From assembly GCA_036342255.1 (NCBI GenBank), contig JAZAUS010000008.1, positions 25,011 to 89,010 on the forward strand: DNA of 64,000 nucleotides, in the 5' to 3' direction. Position numbers and translations under genes: made by a program. Below, in pieces: positions 24,728 through 33,740 of this stretch. The DNA is from RUG11198 sp036342255. Its GTDB lineage: Bacteria > Bacillota_I > Bacilli_A > RF39 > UBA660. The notes below the pieces were generated by a model. It had not been told where the DNA came from, made no database searches, and worked only from the letters and a program-made list of their open reading frames with translations. Position 1 is the first letter of the stretch. Every line of letters begins with the position of its first letter.

Positions 24728-26060
24728 ATTTTGTTTTGCTTTCTCCTAATGTTACATCTGCTGTTTGTTCTTTGCCGTTTCTTACATATGTTATTTTTAT
24801 TTTATCATTTGGTTTTGATTTATATAATTGATATCTAAATTGAGCTAAACTTTCTACTTTATTATCACCTATTTTTGTAATTATATCTCCTTTTTTTAAT
24901 CCGGCTTTAGCTGCTGGAGAGTTTGATTCTACTCCATAGATAGCTACTCCTGCTTTTACATTTTCTGGTATTGTTATACCTGCTTGCCATAAGTAGAAAC
25001 TATTGGTAAGATCTAGCATGCTTATACCTATGTATGGTCTTGATATTTTTCCATCTTTTTCTAATGATGAAGCATAATTTAAGGCATCTTTGATTGGTAT
25101 TGCAAAGCCCATTCCTTCTACTGAGTCATCTACTAGTTTCATATTAGTTATACCGATTACTTCTCCATTAATGTTACATATTGGACCTCCACTATTACCT
25201 GGATTAATTGCTGCATCTGTTTGTAAAACGTTCATGTAATAGTCTGAGGTAGTTGAATTAGAAAGAGCTACGGCTACTAGTCTATCTTTACCTGATAATA
25301 TTCCTTTGGTTACAGTACCAGCATAATCAGCTCCTTCAGGAGAACCTACTGTAAATACTGTATCTCCAACTTTTGATTTGTCACTGTCACCCATGACAGC
25401 AGCTTTAATTTTTGTAGAATCTTTGGCACTTAAAACTGCTATATCTGAATATGCATCACTACCTACTATTTTAGTTTCTAATTTTTCTTTATTTGTAAAT
25501 AGTACTTTTACTGAGTCGCAATTTGCTACAACGTGATGATTAGTTAAAATATATGCTTTACCATCAGTTTTTTTATAGACAAAACCAGTTCCAGTTGATG
25601 ATAATTTGTCTTTTACATATCCTTCAACTACTACTACTGAATCATATACTTTATCTACAGATTCTGCTATGGTATTTGTTTCATCTAATTTAATACTACT
25701 AGTTACAACTCCATCTTGACTGGTAGTTGTTGTTGTTTTGGCTTTTAATACAGCTAGGGCGCCTAAACTTCCACTGATGATTGCAACTAATATGACTAAA
25801 ATTATGACTACACCTAAATTTATATTATTATCTTTTTTATTATATCTGTTACTAATATATTCATAATCATCTTCATTAATTATTCTAGTTTTATTTTCAA
25901 GTTCTTCTTTCATTCTTTTTTCTTCTTCTTTTTTCTTTTCTTCTTCCTTCTTCTTTTTTTCTAGTTCTTTTTGCTTCTTTTCTTCTTCTTTTATTTCTTT
26001 GATGCGTTTTTCTAATTCTTCTTTTTCTTTTTCTAATTTATCTATATCATTTTTTTCCAT
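24726..26060 (-). CDS. HtrA/DegP-type serine protease with PDZ domain
   Basis: 444 aa. Residues 1-60 are an unusual cytosolic Lys/Glu coiled coil, then a TM anchor (about 81-106), a trypsin-like domain with His176 (TNHHVV), Asp206 (YSDIAVL) and Ser290 (NPGNSGGP), and a C-terminal PDZ domain (SPAAKAGLKKGDII). Extracellular quality-control protease, membrane-tethered as in Bacillus HtrA/YyxA. The long charged N-terminus is longer than in model HtrAs and could mediate cytosolic contacts. AAGGAG lies 10 nt before the ATG. Confidence 0.93.
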   Translation of the reverse strand: MEKNDIDKLEKEKEELEKRIKEIKEEEKKQKELEKKKKEEEKKKEEEKRMKEELENKTRIINEDDYEYISNRYNKKDNNINLGVVIILVILVAIISGSLGALAVLKAKTTTTTSQDGVVTSSIKLDETNTIAESVDKVYDSVVVVEGYVKDKLSSTGTGFVYKKTDGKAYILTNHHVVANCDSVKVLFTNKEKLETKIVGSDAYSDIAVLSAKDSTKIKAAVMGDSDKSKVGDTVFTVGSPEGADYAGTVTKGILSGKDRLVAVALSNSTTSDYYMNVLQTDAAINPGNSGGPICNINGEVIGITNMKLVDDSVEGMGFAIPIKDALNYASSLEKDGKISRPYIGISMLDLTNSFYLWQAGITIPENVKAGVAIYGVESNSPAAKAGLKKGDIITKIGDNKVESLAQFRYQLYKSKPNDKIKITYVRNGKEQTADVTLGESKTK

Positions 26061-26129
26061 GTATACTTCTTCTCCTTTTCCTTATTCATTCTATGATTAA
26101 ACTTTCAAATAATTATAAAAAAATTATGG

Positions 26130-26756
26130 TTAATTTTGGGATATGTGTTTTTTTATAATATTTGTATATATTATTAAATATATTATAGAAATACTATAGC
26201 CTGTAATTATATCACTACAATAGTGTACTCCTAAATAGATTCTACTTATTCCTACAAGTATTATTATTAGTATTAGTAATAACATTAATATTAGCTTTTT
26301 TTTCTTATCTTTTACATAATTATGGGTTAAATATAATAGATAACCGTATAGGGCCATACTGAGCATGGCATGACCACTTGGAAAGCTATATCCTCCTATT
26401 TTTATTAATCTATAGCCTATTGGTCTTGGCCTTCTTATTATATGTTTTAATATTTGATTTAAGATAGCAGCTAATATAACATTTAATGGTACTGTTAAGG
26501 CTAATTTTTTGTTTTTAATTAATATAAAGCTAATTAGGGTAAATAATACTATTCCTTCGGAATTACTTAATCTTGTTATTATTCTCATAACAGTATTAAG
26601 TGTGGGAGTTCTTAATTTTTTTACAAATATGTTATGGGCTATTATGTCAATAGCTAGTGGTTTTTGATTAATAATACTATTAGTGATAGTGATGATTATT
26701 ATTAATAAGATGATAATTATTATATTATTTTTATTCTTTTTTAAGAAATTAATCAT
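26130..26756 (-). CDS. PAP2-family membrane phosphatase
   Basis: 208 aa with six TM helices. The three phosphatase motifs are complete: KHIIRRPRP, FPSGHAM and SRIYLGVHYCSD. Members dephosphorylate undecaprenyl-pyrophosphate or phosphatidic-acid-type lipids at the outer face of the membrane; undecaprenyl-pyrophosphate recycling is likely in a walled cell. The start ATG 26756 has AGGAG. Lies between htrA and a small unknown gene. Confidence 0.92.
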   Translation of the reverse strand: MINFLKKNKNNIIIIILLIIIITITNSIINQKPLAIDIIAHNIFVKKLRTPTLNTVMRIITRLSNSEGIVLFTLISFILIKNKKLALTVPLNVILAAILNQILKHIIRRPRPIGYRLIKIGGYSFPSGHAMLSMALYGYLLYLTHNYVKDKKKKLILMLLLILIIILVGISRIYLGVHYCSDIITGYSISIIYLIIYTNIIKKHISQN

Positions 26757-26810
26757 ACTATCACTCCTAATTAGTCTCTATGTTATTATAACATATAAAT
26801 TGGTTAATAA

Positions 26811-27119
26811 TTATTTTTTTATAATAAATTTGGTATTTTTTTCTAAATTATTATAATAGTTTATTGGTAGTAATATGGTTTTATGGGCTTTATTATTTTC
26901 ATAGATGGTGTTTTCATGCATAGCTTTTTTTATTGATAAGATATTATAATCTTCATCAGTCATTACTACATCTATTCTTTGTTTAGATACTATGGAGCTA
27001 TATTTATTACAATTATTTATTATTATGGCGTAATATAGTTTTTGAAATTTGTAGCGCATAATTCTGGGATTGGTTGTAATAGTAGCTTGTATATTTTTGC
27101 CTTTATATGTTAATATCAT
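26811..27119 (-). CDS. Small protein, unknown; possibly leaderless
   Basis: 102 aa, basic, no recognised family (MILTYKGKNIQATITTN; RIDVVMTDEDYNILSIKKAM). The ATG at 27119 comes only 14 nt after the U-tract of the phosphoketolase terminator and has no Shine-Dalgarno, so translation is either leaderless from an internal promoter or depends on read-through. An internal start at an ATG further in is possible. Some doubt that it is expressed. Confidence 0.5.
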   Translation of the reverse strand: MILTYKGKNIQATITTNPRIMRYKFQKLYYAIIINNCNKYSSIVSKQRIDVVMTDEDYNILSIKKAMHENTIYENNKAHKTILLPINYYNNLEKNTKFIIKK

Positions 27120-27133
27120 TTTTTTAAATAAAA

Positions 27134-27152
27134 AACTGATATTAAATCAGTT
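27134..27152 (-). terminator. Terminator of the phosphoketolase gene
   Basis: AACTGAT/ATCAGTT stem, 5-nt loop, then TTTTTTATTT on the minus strand; overlaps the stop codon at 27151. Confidence 0.75.
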
Positions 27153-29481
27153 ATTTATCTTTCCATTTCCAGTTTATTATTTCATCCATATCTTTACCAA
27201 ATTCTTCAATATATTGTTTATGCATAACTAGTTTGTTTTGGCATAATTGGCTTAAGGATGAGGATTTGTTACCTAATATTGGTAGATGTCTTAATGCTGA
27301 TAATACTAAATGGTAACGATCTATTTCATTTTGAACACGCATATCGAATGGTGTTGTTATAGTTCCTTCTTCTTTATAGCCATGGACATGTAAATCTTGA
27401 TTATGTCTTTTATATGTTAGTTGATGGATTAGATGTGGATAGCCATGGAAAGCAAAGATGATTGGTTTATCTTTGGTAAAGATAGCATCATAATCTTCAT
27501 CTTTTAATCCATGTGGGTGATTATAATCTGATTCTAGACGCATTAAATCAACTACATTTACAACTCTTATTTTTAATTCTGGGAAATATTCTCTTAAGAT
27601 GGAAGTAGCTGCTAAGGTTTCTAAAGTTGGTGTATCTCCGCAGCATGCCATGATAAGATCTGGATCTGCTCCTTCATCATTACTTGCCCATTTCCATATT
27701 CCTATACCTTGTGTGCAATGAATTACTGCTTCCTCCATATTTAGCCATTGAGGAGTTGGATGTTTAGATGCTACTAAAACATTTATATAGTCTTTACTTT
27801 TTATACAGTGATGGAAGCAAGATAATAAGCAATTAGCATCTGGAGGTAGATATATTCTTACTATGTCTGCTTTTTTTGTTACTAAATGGTTTAGAAAACC
27901 TGGGTCTTGATGTGTATATCCGTTATGGTCCTGTTGCCATACGTGAGATGTTAGAATATAGTTTAAGGATGATATTGGTCTTCTCCATGGTAATTGTTTA
28001 GATACTTTAAGCCATTTTGCATGTTGACTTGCCATTGAATCAACAATTCTAATGAAGGCTTCATAACTGTTAAAGAAGCCATGTCTTCCTGTTAATAGAT
28101 ATCCTTCTAATAATCCTTGACAAACATGCTCTGATAGTATTGAGTCTATTACAACGCCATCAGCACTTAAGAACTCATCATTAGGTAATTTTTTAGCATT
28201 CCATTTTCTATTGCTGGCATCGAATACATAATTTAATCTATTTGATAATGTTTCATCTGGGGCAAATATTCTAAAATTATGCTTAGAAATATTTAGTTTT
28301 ATAATATCTTTAATATATTTTCCTAATTCAATCATATCTTGAGCTTCAGTCTCTCCATGATTTATTTCTAAGCCATATTCTCTAAAATCTGGCATATTTA
28401 ATTCTTGTAATAGTTTACCACCATTAGCGTTAGGATTAGCTCCCATTCTATTTAATCCTTTTGGAGCTAATTCTTTTAATTCTTTTTTTAGAGTTCCATT
28501 TTCATCAAATAATTCTTCTGGGTGATAGCTTTTAAGCCATTTTTCTAATAAATCTAAATTTTCTTGTTTATTATCTATTTTTATTGGTACTTGATGGGCT
28601 CTAAAACTTCCTTCTATTTCTTTTCCATCTATTTCTTTTGGTCCAGTCCAACCTTTAGGTGTTTTTAATATTATCATAGGCCATCTAGGTCTTTTATTTG
28701 ATTTTTTATATTTTATGTCTTGTATTTTTTCTATTACTTCATCTAATATACTAGCCATTCTTTCATGCATATATTCGGGATCGTCACCTTCTACATAAAA
28801 AGGTAGGTATCCGCAGCCTCTAAAATAGTCATCTAATTCTATATCTGTTATGCGTGAGAATATGGTAGGATTAGCTATTTTATAGCCATTTAAATGAAGT
28901 ATTGGTAATACTGTTCCATCTGTTTTGGGATTGATTATTTTATTTATTTGTAAAGAGGCTTGTAATGGGCCTGTTTCTAATTCTCCATCACCGATAACGC
29001 AAGCTGCTATAAGAGTTGGATTATCTAAAACAGCTCCGTAAGCATGAGCCATGCTATATCCTAGTTCTCCTCCTTCATTAATGGATCCTGGTGTTTCAGG
29101 AGCAACATGAGATGATATACCTCCAGGGAATGAAAATTGTTTAAATAATTTTTTTAATCCTTCTTCATCTTCAGTAATATTTGGATATACTTCACTATAT
29201 GTTCCTTCAAGATAGACATTTGAAACAATAGCTTGTCCTCCATGTCCTGGTCCTGATATATATATCATATTTAAATCATATTTTTTTATTACTCTATTTA
29301 GATGAGCATATATGAAGTTTTGTCCTGGTGCTGTTCCCCAATGTCCTACTATTTTTGATTTCACATCTTTAAAGGATAATTTTGATCTTAATAAAGGATT
29401 ATCTAATAAATATAATTGTCCTACTGATAAGTAGTTAGCTGCTCTCCAATAGGCATCTAGTTTTTTTAATTCTTTTTTCAT
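27151..29481 (-). CDS. xfp: Xylulose-5-phosphate/fructose-6-phosphate phosphoketolase
   Basis: ThDP-dependent enzyme splitting xylulose-5-P (or fructose-6-P) with phosphate into acetyl-P and glyceraldehyde-3-P (or erythrose-4-P), the core of heterolactic and bifid-type fermentation. Signatures: GHWGTAPGQNF (about 47-57), ISGPGHGGQA, EGGELGYSMAHAYGA, IGDGELETGPL and HLNGYKI. Length 776 aa is close to the family norm of about 790-825. Its presence suggests acetyl-P is made by this route. AAAGGAGC before ATG 29481. Single-gene transcript between two terminators. Confidence 0.96.
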   Translation of the reverse strand: MKKELKKLDAYWRAANYLSVGQLYLLDNPLLRSKLSFKDVKSKIVGHWGTAPGQNFIYAHLNRVIKKYDLNMIYISGPGHGGQAIVSNVYLEGTYSEVYPNITEDEEGLKKLFKQFSFPGGISSHVAPETPGSINEGGELGYSMAHAYGAVLDNPTLIAACVIGDGELETGPLQASLQINKIINPKTDGTVLPILHLNGYKIANPTIFSRITDIELDDYFRGCGYLPFYVEGDDPEYMHERMASILDEVIEKIQDIKYKKSNKRPRWPMIILKTPKGWTGPKEIDGKEIEGSFRAHQVPIKIDNKQENLDLLEKWLKSYHPEELFDENGTLKKELKELAPKGLNRMGANPNANGGKLLQELNMPDFREYGLEINHGETEAQDMIELGKYIKDIIKLNISKHNFRIFAPDETLSNRLNYVFDASNRKWNAKKLPNDEFLSADGVVIDSILSEHVCQGLLEGYLLTGRHGFFNSYEAFIRIVDSMASQHAKWLKVSKQLPWRRPISSLNYILTSHVWQQDHNGYTHQDPGFLNHLVTKKADIVRIYLPPDANCLLSCFHHCIKSKDYINVLVASKHPTPQWLNMEEAVIHCTQGIGIWKWASNDEGADPDLIMACCGDTPTLETLAATSILREYFPELKIRVVNVVDLMRLESDYNHPHGLKDEDYDAIFTKDKPIIFAFHGYPHLIHQLTYKRHNQDLHVHGYKEEGTITTPFDMRVQNEIDRYHLVLSALRHLPILGNKSSSLSQLCQNKLVMHKQYIEEFGKDMDEIINWKWKDK

Positions 29482-29510
29482 ATTGTGCTCCTTTAATACT
29501 TTTTTGTTAA

Positions 29511-29542
29511 AATAAGCTAAAGATTTAGAACTTTAGCTTATT
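29511..29542 (-). terminator. Terminator of the coiled-coil gene
   Basis: Perfect 12-bp stem AATAAGCTAAAG/CTTTAGCTTATT, 8-nt loop, T-rich after it on the minus strand. Confidence 0.75.
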
Positions 29543-30299
29543 ATTTTTCTATTTCATTTAATTTCTTATCTAAATCATTTATAATAGTTTGAAGTCGATC
29601 ATAATTAATTCTTAAATTATCTTTTTCTTTTTGAATTTTTTCTTCTTCACGTTTTTTATAATCAGTAAAATCTTTCTTTTCTTCTTTTAATCTATCTTTA
29701 TCTGCTTCTAGTTTTGCACTTGATTCATCAATACTTAATCGCATCTCTTTTAATTCATCAATGTAATTATTTATTTCATTAACTCTTTTTGATAAGGCAT
29801 CAAATAATTTATCAAAATTATTTAATTTTTCATTATGTTGCTTCTCTGTTTTTGTTTTTTCTTCTTTATGATTATTATCTTTTTCAAATTCTTCTTTTGA
29901 TTCTTTTATATTTTTTCTAATTTCTTTTACTTCATCGGTTATGAATCTATATTGTGGGGACTTCTTTTCATTTGTAATAAGTCGATATTCTGTCCAAAAT
30001 TGTTTAATCGAAGAAACTTTTGGTTTAACAACTATTCCTTTTTCAATATAATTATTAAAATATAATATGTTATCAATTTCACTATCGACAGGAGTTAAGT
30101 TTTCAATATTATCATACATATTATTAATTCTATCACGATATTCTTTATGTCTAGAATAATTTGTTAATTTAACACTGTTATCTTCTTCAATTTTTTTGTT
30201 TTGGAATTCTGGTTTTTTATTCTTTTTAATTTCTCCAAGATTAGAAAATAGGTTTTCAGGTAATTCAATATTTCTTATTCTATTACTGTTATGCATCAT
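29541..30299 (-). CDS. Coiled-coil protein, unknown
   Basis: About 252 aa. The N-terminal ~120 residues are mixed and contain KPEFQNKKIEEDNS and PQYRFITDEVKEIRK; residues ~120-252 are an uninterrupted heptad-rich coiled coil (VNEINNYIDELKEMRLSID, DKDRLKEEKKDFTDYKK). No membrane helix. It overlaps the DUF1292-like gene by 11-17 bp, and the ribosome site AAGGTG lies inside that gene's end, so the two are coupled. ATG 30299 or 30296 are both possible starts; the GTG at 30305 is less likely. Confidence 0.65.
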   Translation of the reverse strand: MMHNSNRIRNIELPENLFSNLGEIKKNKKPEFQNKKIEEDNSVKLTNYSRHKEYRDRINNMYDNIENLTPVDSEIDNILYFNNYIEKGIVVKPKVSSIKQFWTEYRLITNEKKSPQYRFITDEVKEIRKNIKESKEEFEKDNNHKEEKTKTEKQHNEKLNNFDKLFDALSKRVNEINNYIDELKEMRLSIDESSAKLEADKDRLKEEKKDFTDYKKREEEKIQKEKDNLRINYDRLQTIINDLDKKLNEIEK

Positions 30300-30573
30300 T
30301 TTCACCTTCTAAACTGTATTTAGCAATTGACTTTAATATGTTTTTGATTTTTTCCCATTCTTCTCCATCTTGAATATTTTCAATAAATTGTTTATTATCA
30401 ATTTTTATTACTTTACCAGAATATATGATAGTGTTGCCGTCGCGATCTTTTTCATTTTTACTGTAGATGATATACTTTTCTTCTCTATTAGGAATTTTGA
30501 ATGCACAAATTAAGTCTACATCTCCTATTTCACGGTATCCATCTACTAATGTGATTATTTTATTGTTCCCCAT
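30289..30573 (-). CDS. DUF1292-like small protein
   Basis: 94 aa. IITLVDGYREIGDVDLICAF, then EEKYIIYSKNEKD and TIIYSGKVI, match the DUF1292 layout: a short beta-rich domain common in Firmicutes next to cell-division and RNA genes. Function of the family is unknown. GGAGGAG precedes ATG 30573. First gene of a two-gene operon with the coiled-coil protein. Confidence 0.7.
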   Translation of the reverse strand: MGNNKIITLVDGYREIGDVDLICAFKIPNREEKYIIYSKNEKDRDGNTIIYSGKVIKIDNKQFIENIQDGEEWEKIKNILKSIAKYSLEGENDA

Positions 30574-30682
30574 TTTATTCTCCTCCTATCATATGTAGTC
30601 ATTATATCATATATTTTTTTTTATAACAAGAAAATATTTGTAAAACATTAAAAAAGTTCTTTCATAACATAAACGTTATTTT

Positions 30683-30780
30683 TAGTTAAGTATTAGTTAA
30701 TAATTTAACTTAATATTTCCTTTTATAAATACTTCTTATAGTTTAGTTTTTTTTTGACATATTATAATTATACTATTTAA
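30683..30780 (+). promoter_or_regulatory. agrBD promoter region with candidate regulator repeats
   Basis: -35 TTGACA at about 30754-30759, with the -10 a weaker TTTAAT/TTAATA about 16-17 bp on. Upstream, TAGTTAA occurs twice 11 bp apart (30683-30689, 30694-30700), followed by an inverted TTAACTTA. LytTR regulators such as AgrA bind repeated GTTA-type sequences, so this is a candidate AgrA site, but the spacing is one helical turn rather than the usual two. Confidence 0.45.
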
Positions 30781-30794
30781 TAGTAGGTGATGTT

Positions 30795-31385
30795 TTGAAG
30801 AAGAAAATATTGGATATGTGTATAAATATTATTTCTAAAAATAATAATTATTCTAAAGATAAGTTGGAAGCTATTAGATATGGTCTTGAAGCGATATATT
30901 TAACTGTTACTAAAATGTTTGTTATTATCTGTATTGCTTTAACTCTTGGTATGGTTAAAGAAGTTTTCTTACTACTTATTACTTATAATATTATTAGATC
31001 ACAAGCTTTTGGTTTGCATGCTAGTAAAAGTATTTATTGTTTGATATCTTCTTTAATATCATTTATAGGAGGAGCATTTATTTGTAAATATATTATTATT
31101 CCAAAAATAGTTATGATTGTTTTGGCTATAGGGTGTAATGTTGGGTTATTATTATATGCTCCTGCTGATACTTATAAGAGACCTCTGATAAATGATAAGA
31201 AGAGGAAAAGATTTAAATTTATTAGCTTTGTATTAGGTATAATATATTCTTTAATTATATTATTTAGCAATAGTAAAATTACTAATTATCTTTTAATAGG
31301 TATGATATTGGCTGTTATTATGATTTTGCCTATTACTTATAAGATTTTTAAATTACCTTATAATAATTTTAAGAATTATAAATAA
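30795..31385 (+). CDS. agrB: Accessory gene regulator AgrB, AIP-processing peptidase
   Basis: 196 aa, six-helix membrane cysteine protease that cleaves the AgrD precursor and forms the thiolactone ring. RSQAFGLHASKSIYC matches the R-x-x-A-x-G-x-H-A...C signature, with catalytic His75 and Cys82, the positions seen in staphylococcal AgrB (77 and 84). The start is TTG 30795 (AGGTGA just upstream); the nearby ATG is out of frame and hits a stop. One of few plus-strand genes here, it leads directly into agrD and converges on agrCA. Confidence 0.93.
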   Translation: MKKKILDMCINIISKNNNYSKDKLEAIRYGLEAIYLTVTKMFVIICIALTLGMVKEVFLLLITYNIIRSQAFGLHASKSIYCLISSLISFIGGAFICKYIIIPKIVMIVLAIGCNVGLLLYAPADTYKRPLINDKKRKRFKFISFVLGIIYSLIILFSNSKITNYLLIGMILAVIMILPITYKIFKLPYNNFKNYK

Positions 31386-31446
31386 TGTGTTTAATTAGTG
31401 AATGCTAATTTAACAATAAAAAGAATATGTAAAGGAGGTTGTTATA

Positions 31447-31569
31447 ATGAAATTTATTGCTGATATTTTGGCTGCTATTGGTAATGGGGCAGCAACTGTT
31501 GGTACACAAGGTTGTTATATTTGGTTTATCGATGAACCAGAGATGCCAAAATCTTTACTTGATAAGTAA
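31447..31569 (+). CDS. agrD: AgrD autoinducing-peptide precursor
   Basis: 40 aa: an amphipathic leader (MKFIADILAAIGNGAATVG), the core GTQGCYIWFI, and the acidic recognition tail DEPEMPKSLLDK. The DE.E.PK tail parallels the DEVEVPKEL tail of S. aureus AgrD. Cys23 would form the thiolactone. By comparison with Listeria the ring is CYIWF; by alignment to S. aureus it could extend to the following Ile. AAAGGAGG before ATG 31447. Too short for routine gene callers. Confidence 0.92.
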   Translation: MKFIADILAAIGNGAATVGTQGCYIWFIDEPEMPKSLLDK

Positions 31570-31570
31570 T

Positions 31571-31603
31571 AAAGAAGTCTATTTTTTAGAAATAGACTTC
31601 TTT
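31571..31603. terminator. Bidirectional terminator between agrD and agrC
   Basis: AAAGAAGTCTATTT/AAATAGACTTCTTT, 14-bp stem with a 5-nt loop, T-rich on both sides. It overlaps the last codons and stop of agrC (31579). Confidence 0.85.
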
Positions 31604-32898
31604 ATTGTTAGTGTTTGAATGTATAATTTTTTTGTTATTTTAGTTTCTAATATAAAAATATTATTCTTATTAATTAGATGATTGACTAATAATAGGCCAT
31701 GTCCTCTATTAATATCTTTGGTTGAATACTTTTCTATGCCAATTCTTTCGAAATCTATTTTTTGATTATGGGAATTGGAAATAATAAATATACAATCTTT
31801 TTTAGTGTTTAAGTATACTTCTATGCTAAATTGGTGTTCTTTTGTTTCTAATGCTCCTTCGATAGCATTATCTAATAGAACACCAAGTATTTTACCTAGA
31901 TCACGATTTTGTTTTGTATTTAATTTATAAATAATTGAGTTTTCTACTCTGGTTGATATGTTTATAGCTGTTTTTAATCCTTTATTCTCTGCTTCTTGTG
32001 TTTTAAAGTAACATAATCCTTTGATACCATTAGCAGGTAGATAGCCAAATTTGGCGTATATTTCATTTTTAAATTCATGTTTTTCATTTAGTATTTCATC
32101 AATGTATTTAATAATATCTTTTTCTTTTTGTTTATCTATAATTTTACTTTTTATAGATAGAAATTCATTTTTTGTTTCATGTCTTAATACTCTTATTTTT
32201 TCAATTTCTTTTTCATAACTAGTCATAAATTCTAATAATTTATCATATTTATTAATTATCTTTTTATTCTCAATAGTTTGTTTTATGAGACTAAATAATA
32301 CTATTAATAATACTATAATAGCTATTATATATATAAAAATATTTTGACCAAATTTGAATTCTTTTATTATAGTGTGAAAGAACATTCCAACACATATAAA
32401 GATTATTATAGAATAAATAATTATTTTTATATTATTATCTATTTGGGTATTTATTAGTTTTTTTAGTGGTTTTCTTAATAAATATGTTATTATTAGAAAT
32501 AAAATACATATAGATATGTTACCAATAATACTACCAGCGAAGCTATTATAGCATTCTTCTATGCTTAACTTTAAGATTTTGGTTACAAAAAACAATTCTA
32601 ATAAGTCAGGAATTATTAGAATTATTAAGTATAAAAATGTTAGAAATATGGCTTTTTTTGTACTTATATTAAATGTATATTTATAAAATAACATGTTTAT
32701 GATTGAGACTAAAACTGTTTTTAGGGTTCCATCTAAATAAGTATAAATTATTGTATGAATAATGCATATTAAGAAAAGTATAAATAATATTTTATTTTTA
32801 TTATTTTGATTTGATTCGGCAAGTATGATTTTTCCAAAAAAATATACACCTATAGTCATAATAACTATTCCTATATAGGTGCTAATAATTTGCCACAT
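31579..32898 (-). CDS. agrC: AgrC-type sensor histidine kinase
   Basis: 439 aa. Six or seven N-terminal TM helices (to about residue 205) form the peptide sensor; a coiled linker leads to the dimerisation His in RVLRHETKNEF (about 238-248) and a GHKL ATPase with N-box GVLLDNAIEGALE and G-box RGHGLLLV. This is the HPK10 class used in agr and bacteriocin quorum sensing. It overlaps agrA by 17 bp, with agrA upstream: the order on the minus strand is agrA then agrC. Convergent with agrBD. Confidence 0.9.
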   Translation of the reverse strand: MWQIISTYIGIVIMTIGVYFFGKIILAESNQNNKNKILFILFLICIIHTIIYTYLDGTLKTVLVSIINMLFYKYTFNISTKKAIFLTFLYLIILIIPDLLELFFVTKILKLSIEECYNSFAGSIIGNISICILFLIITYLLRKPLKKLINTQIDNNIKIIIYSIIIFICVGMFFHTIIKEFKFGQNIFIYIIAIIVLLIVLFSLIKQTIENKKIINKYDKLLEFMTSYEKEIEKIRVLRHETKNEFLSIKSKIIDKQKEKDIIKYIDEILNEKHEFKNEIYAKFGYLPANGIKGLCYFKTQEAENKGLKTAINISTRVENSIIYKLNTKQNRDLGKILGVLLDNAIEGALETKEHQFSIEVYLNTKKDCIFIISNSHNQKIDFERIGIEKYSTKDINRGHGLLLVNHLINKNNIFILETKITKKLYIQTLTIKKSISKK

Positions 32899-33613
32899 AT
32901 TCTTTTAATCCTTTCTTATTTCTTGTTGATATTAAATATATGGTTTGATTGTTAAGAAAAGTTATTGTTCCTTCTGGATAATTAATTCTTTTTATTTTTT
33001 CTATATTTACAAGGCAAGATTTGTGAGATTGATAGAAACTAGGTCCTAATTTGGTTTTGAGCTTAGATATGGTTGATAATATTTCATATTTACTTTTATC
33101 TTCCATATAGATGATACACTTTTGATTATCTGGAACTTTTTCAATATATAGGATACTGTTTATTGGTAATCTATATGAATTACGATTATAGTCGAATGAT
33201 AAAACTCTTCTATTACTAATATTTTTGACAGCGTATTTTATTGTTTTTTCTAATCTATCTTGCCATAATTTATTTTTATTAATATAATCAATAGCTAGTA
33301 ATCTGGAATAAAAAATATCATTTTGACATTCTGGATGAGCAGTTACAAATATTATTACGCTTTCTAGATCAGTTTCTCTTATATTAGAAGCTATTTCCAA
33401 TCCAGATATTTCTGGTAATTCTATATCTAGTATATATATTTTTTGTTCTTGCTCTTGAGCTATAATTCTTTCTATTTCTTTATCGTATTTTTGGAATTTA
33501 TTTATCTTATATTCAAAATTATAGGGCATCATTATTTTATTGATAATAATTGCTATTTTTTCATTGCAATCTTTATTGTCTTCACAAATGATAAACCTCA
33601 ACATTATTGTCAT
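32882..33613 (-). CDS. agrA: AgrA-type response regulator (receiver plus LytTR)
   Basis: 243 aa. The receiver domain has FIICEDNKD at the start and phospho-acceptor Asp in YILDIELPEISG (about 59-62); the LytTR DNA-binding domain occupies about 140-243 (ILYIEKVPDNQKCIIY, SFYQSHKSCLVNIEKIKRI). Activated by AgrC, it would drive agrBD and target genes by binding paired direct repeats. AAGGAG before ATG 33613; a minus-strand -10 TATAAT lies about 30 bp upstream. Confidence 0.92.
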   Translation of the reverse strand: MTIMLRFIICEDNKDCNEKIAIIINKIMMPYNFEYKINKFQKYDKEIERIIAQEQEQKIYILDIELPEISGLEIASNIRETDLESVIIFVTAHPECQNDIFYSRLLAIDYINKNKLWQDRLEKTIKYAVKNISNRRVLSFDYNRNSYRLPINSILYIEKVPDNQKCIIYMEDKSKYEILSTISKLKTKLGPSFYQSHKSCLVNIEKIKRINYPEGTITFLNNQTIYLISTRNKKGLKEYVANY

Positions 33614-33710
33614 TTCTCCTTCCTAAAAAACACTTTTTTATTATATCATCTTTTTAATGAAAACTAGCTTTATTTTATGGTTTGGTATAAATATTACCAA
33701 TATGTTATAA

Positions 33711-33740
33711 AAAAGATTTGACTATTTAGTCAAATCTTTT
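33711..33740 (-). terminator. Terminator of the Ctp protease gene
   Basis: 14-bp stem AAAAGATTTGACTA/TAGTCAAATCTTTT, T-rich on the minus strand; includes the stop codon of the gene. Confidence 0.75.

Noticed and set aside
30721..30794. Riboswitch upstream of agrB
   Set aside because: Only promoter-like elements and short repeats are visible; the 5' leader is too short for an aptamer.
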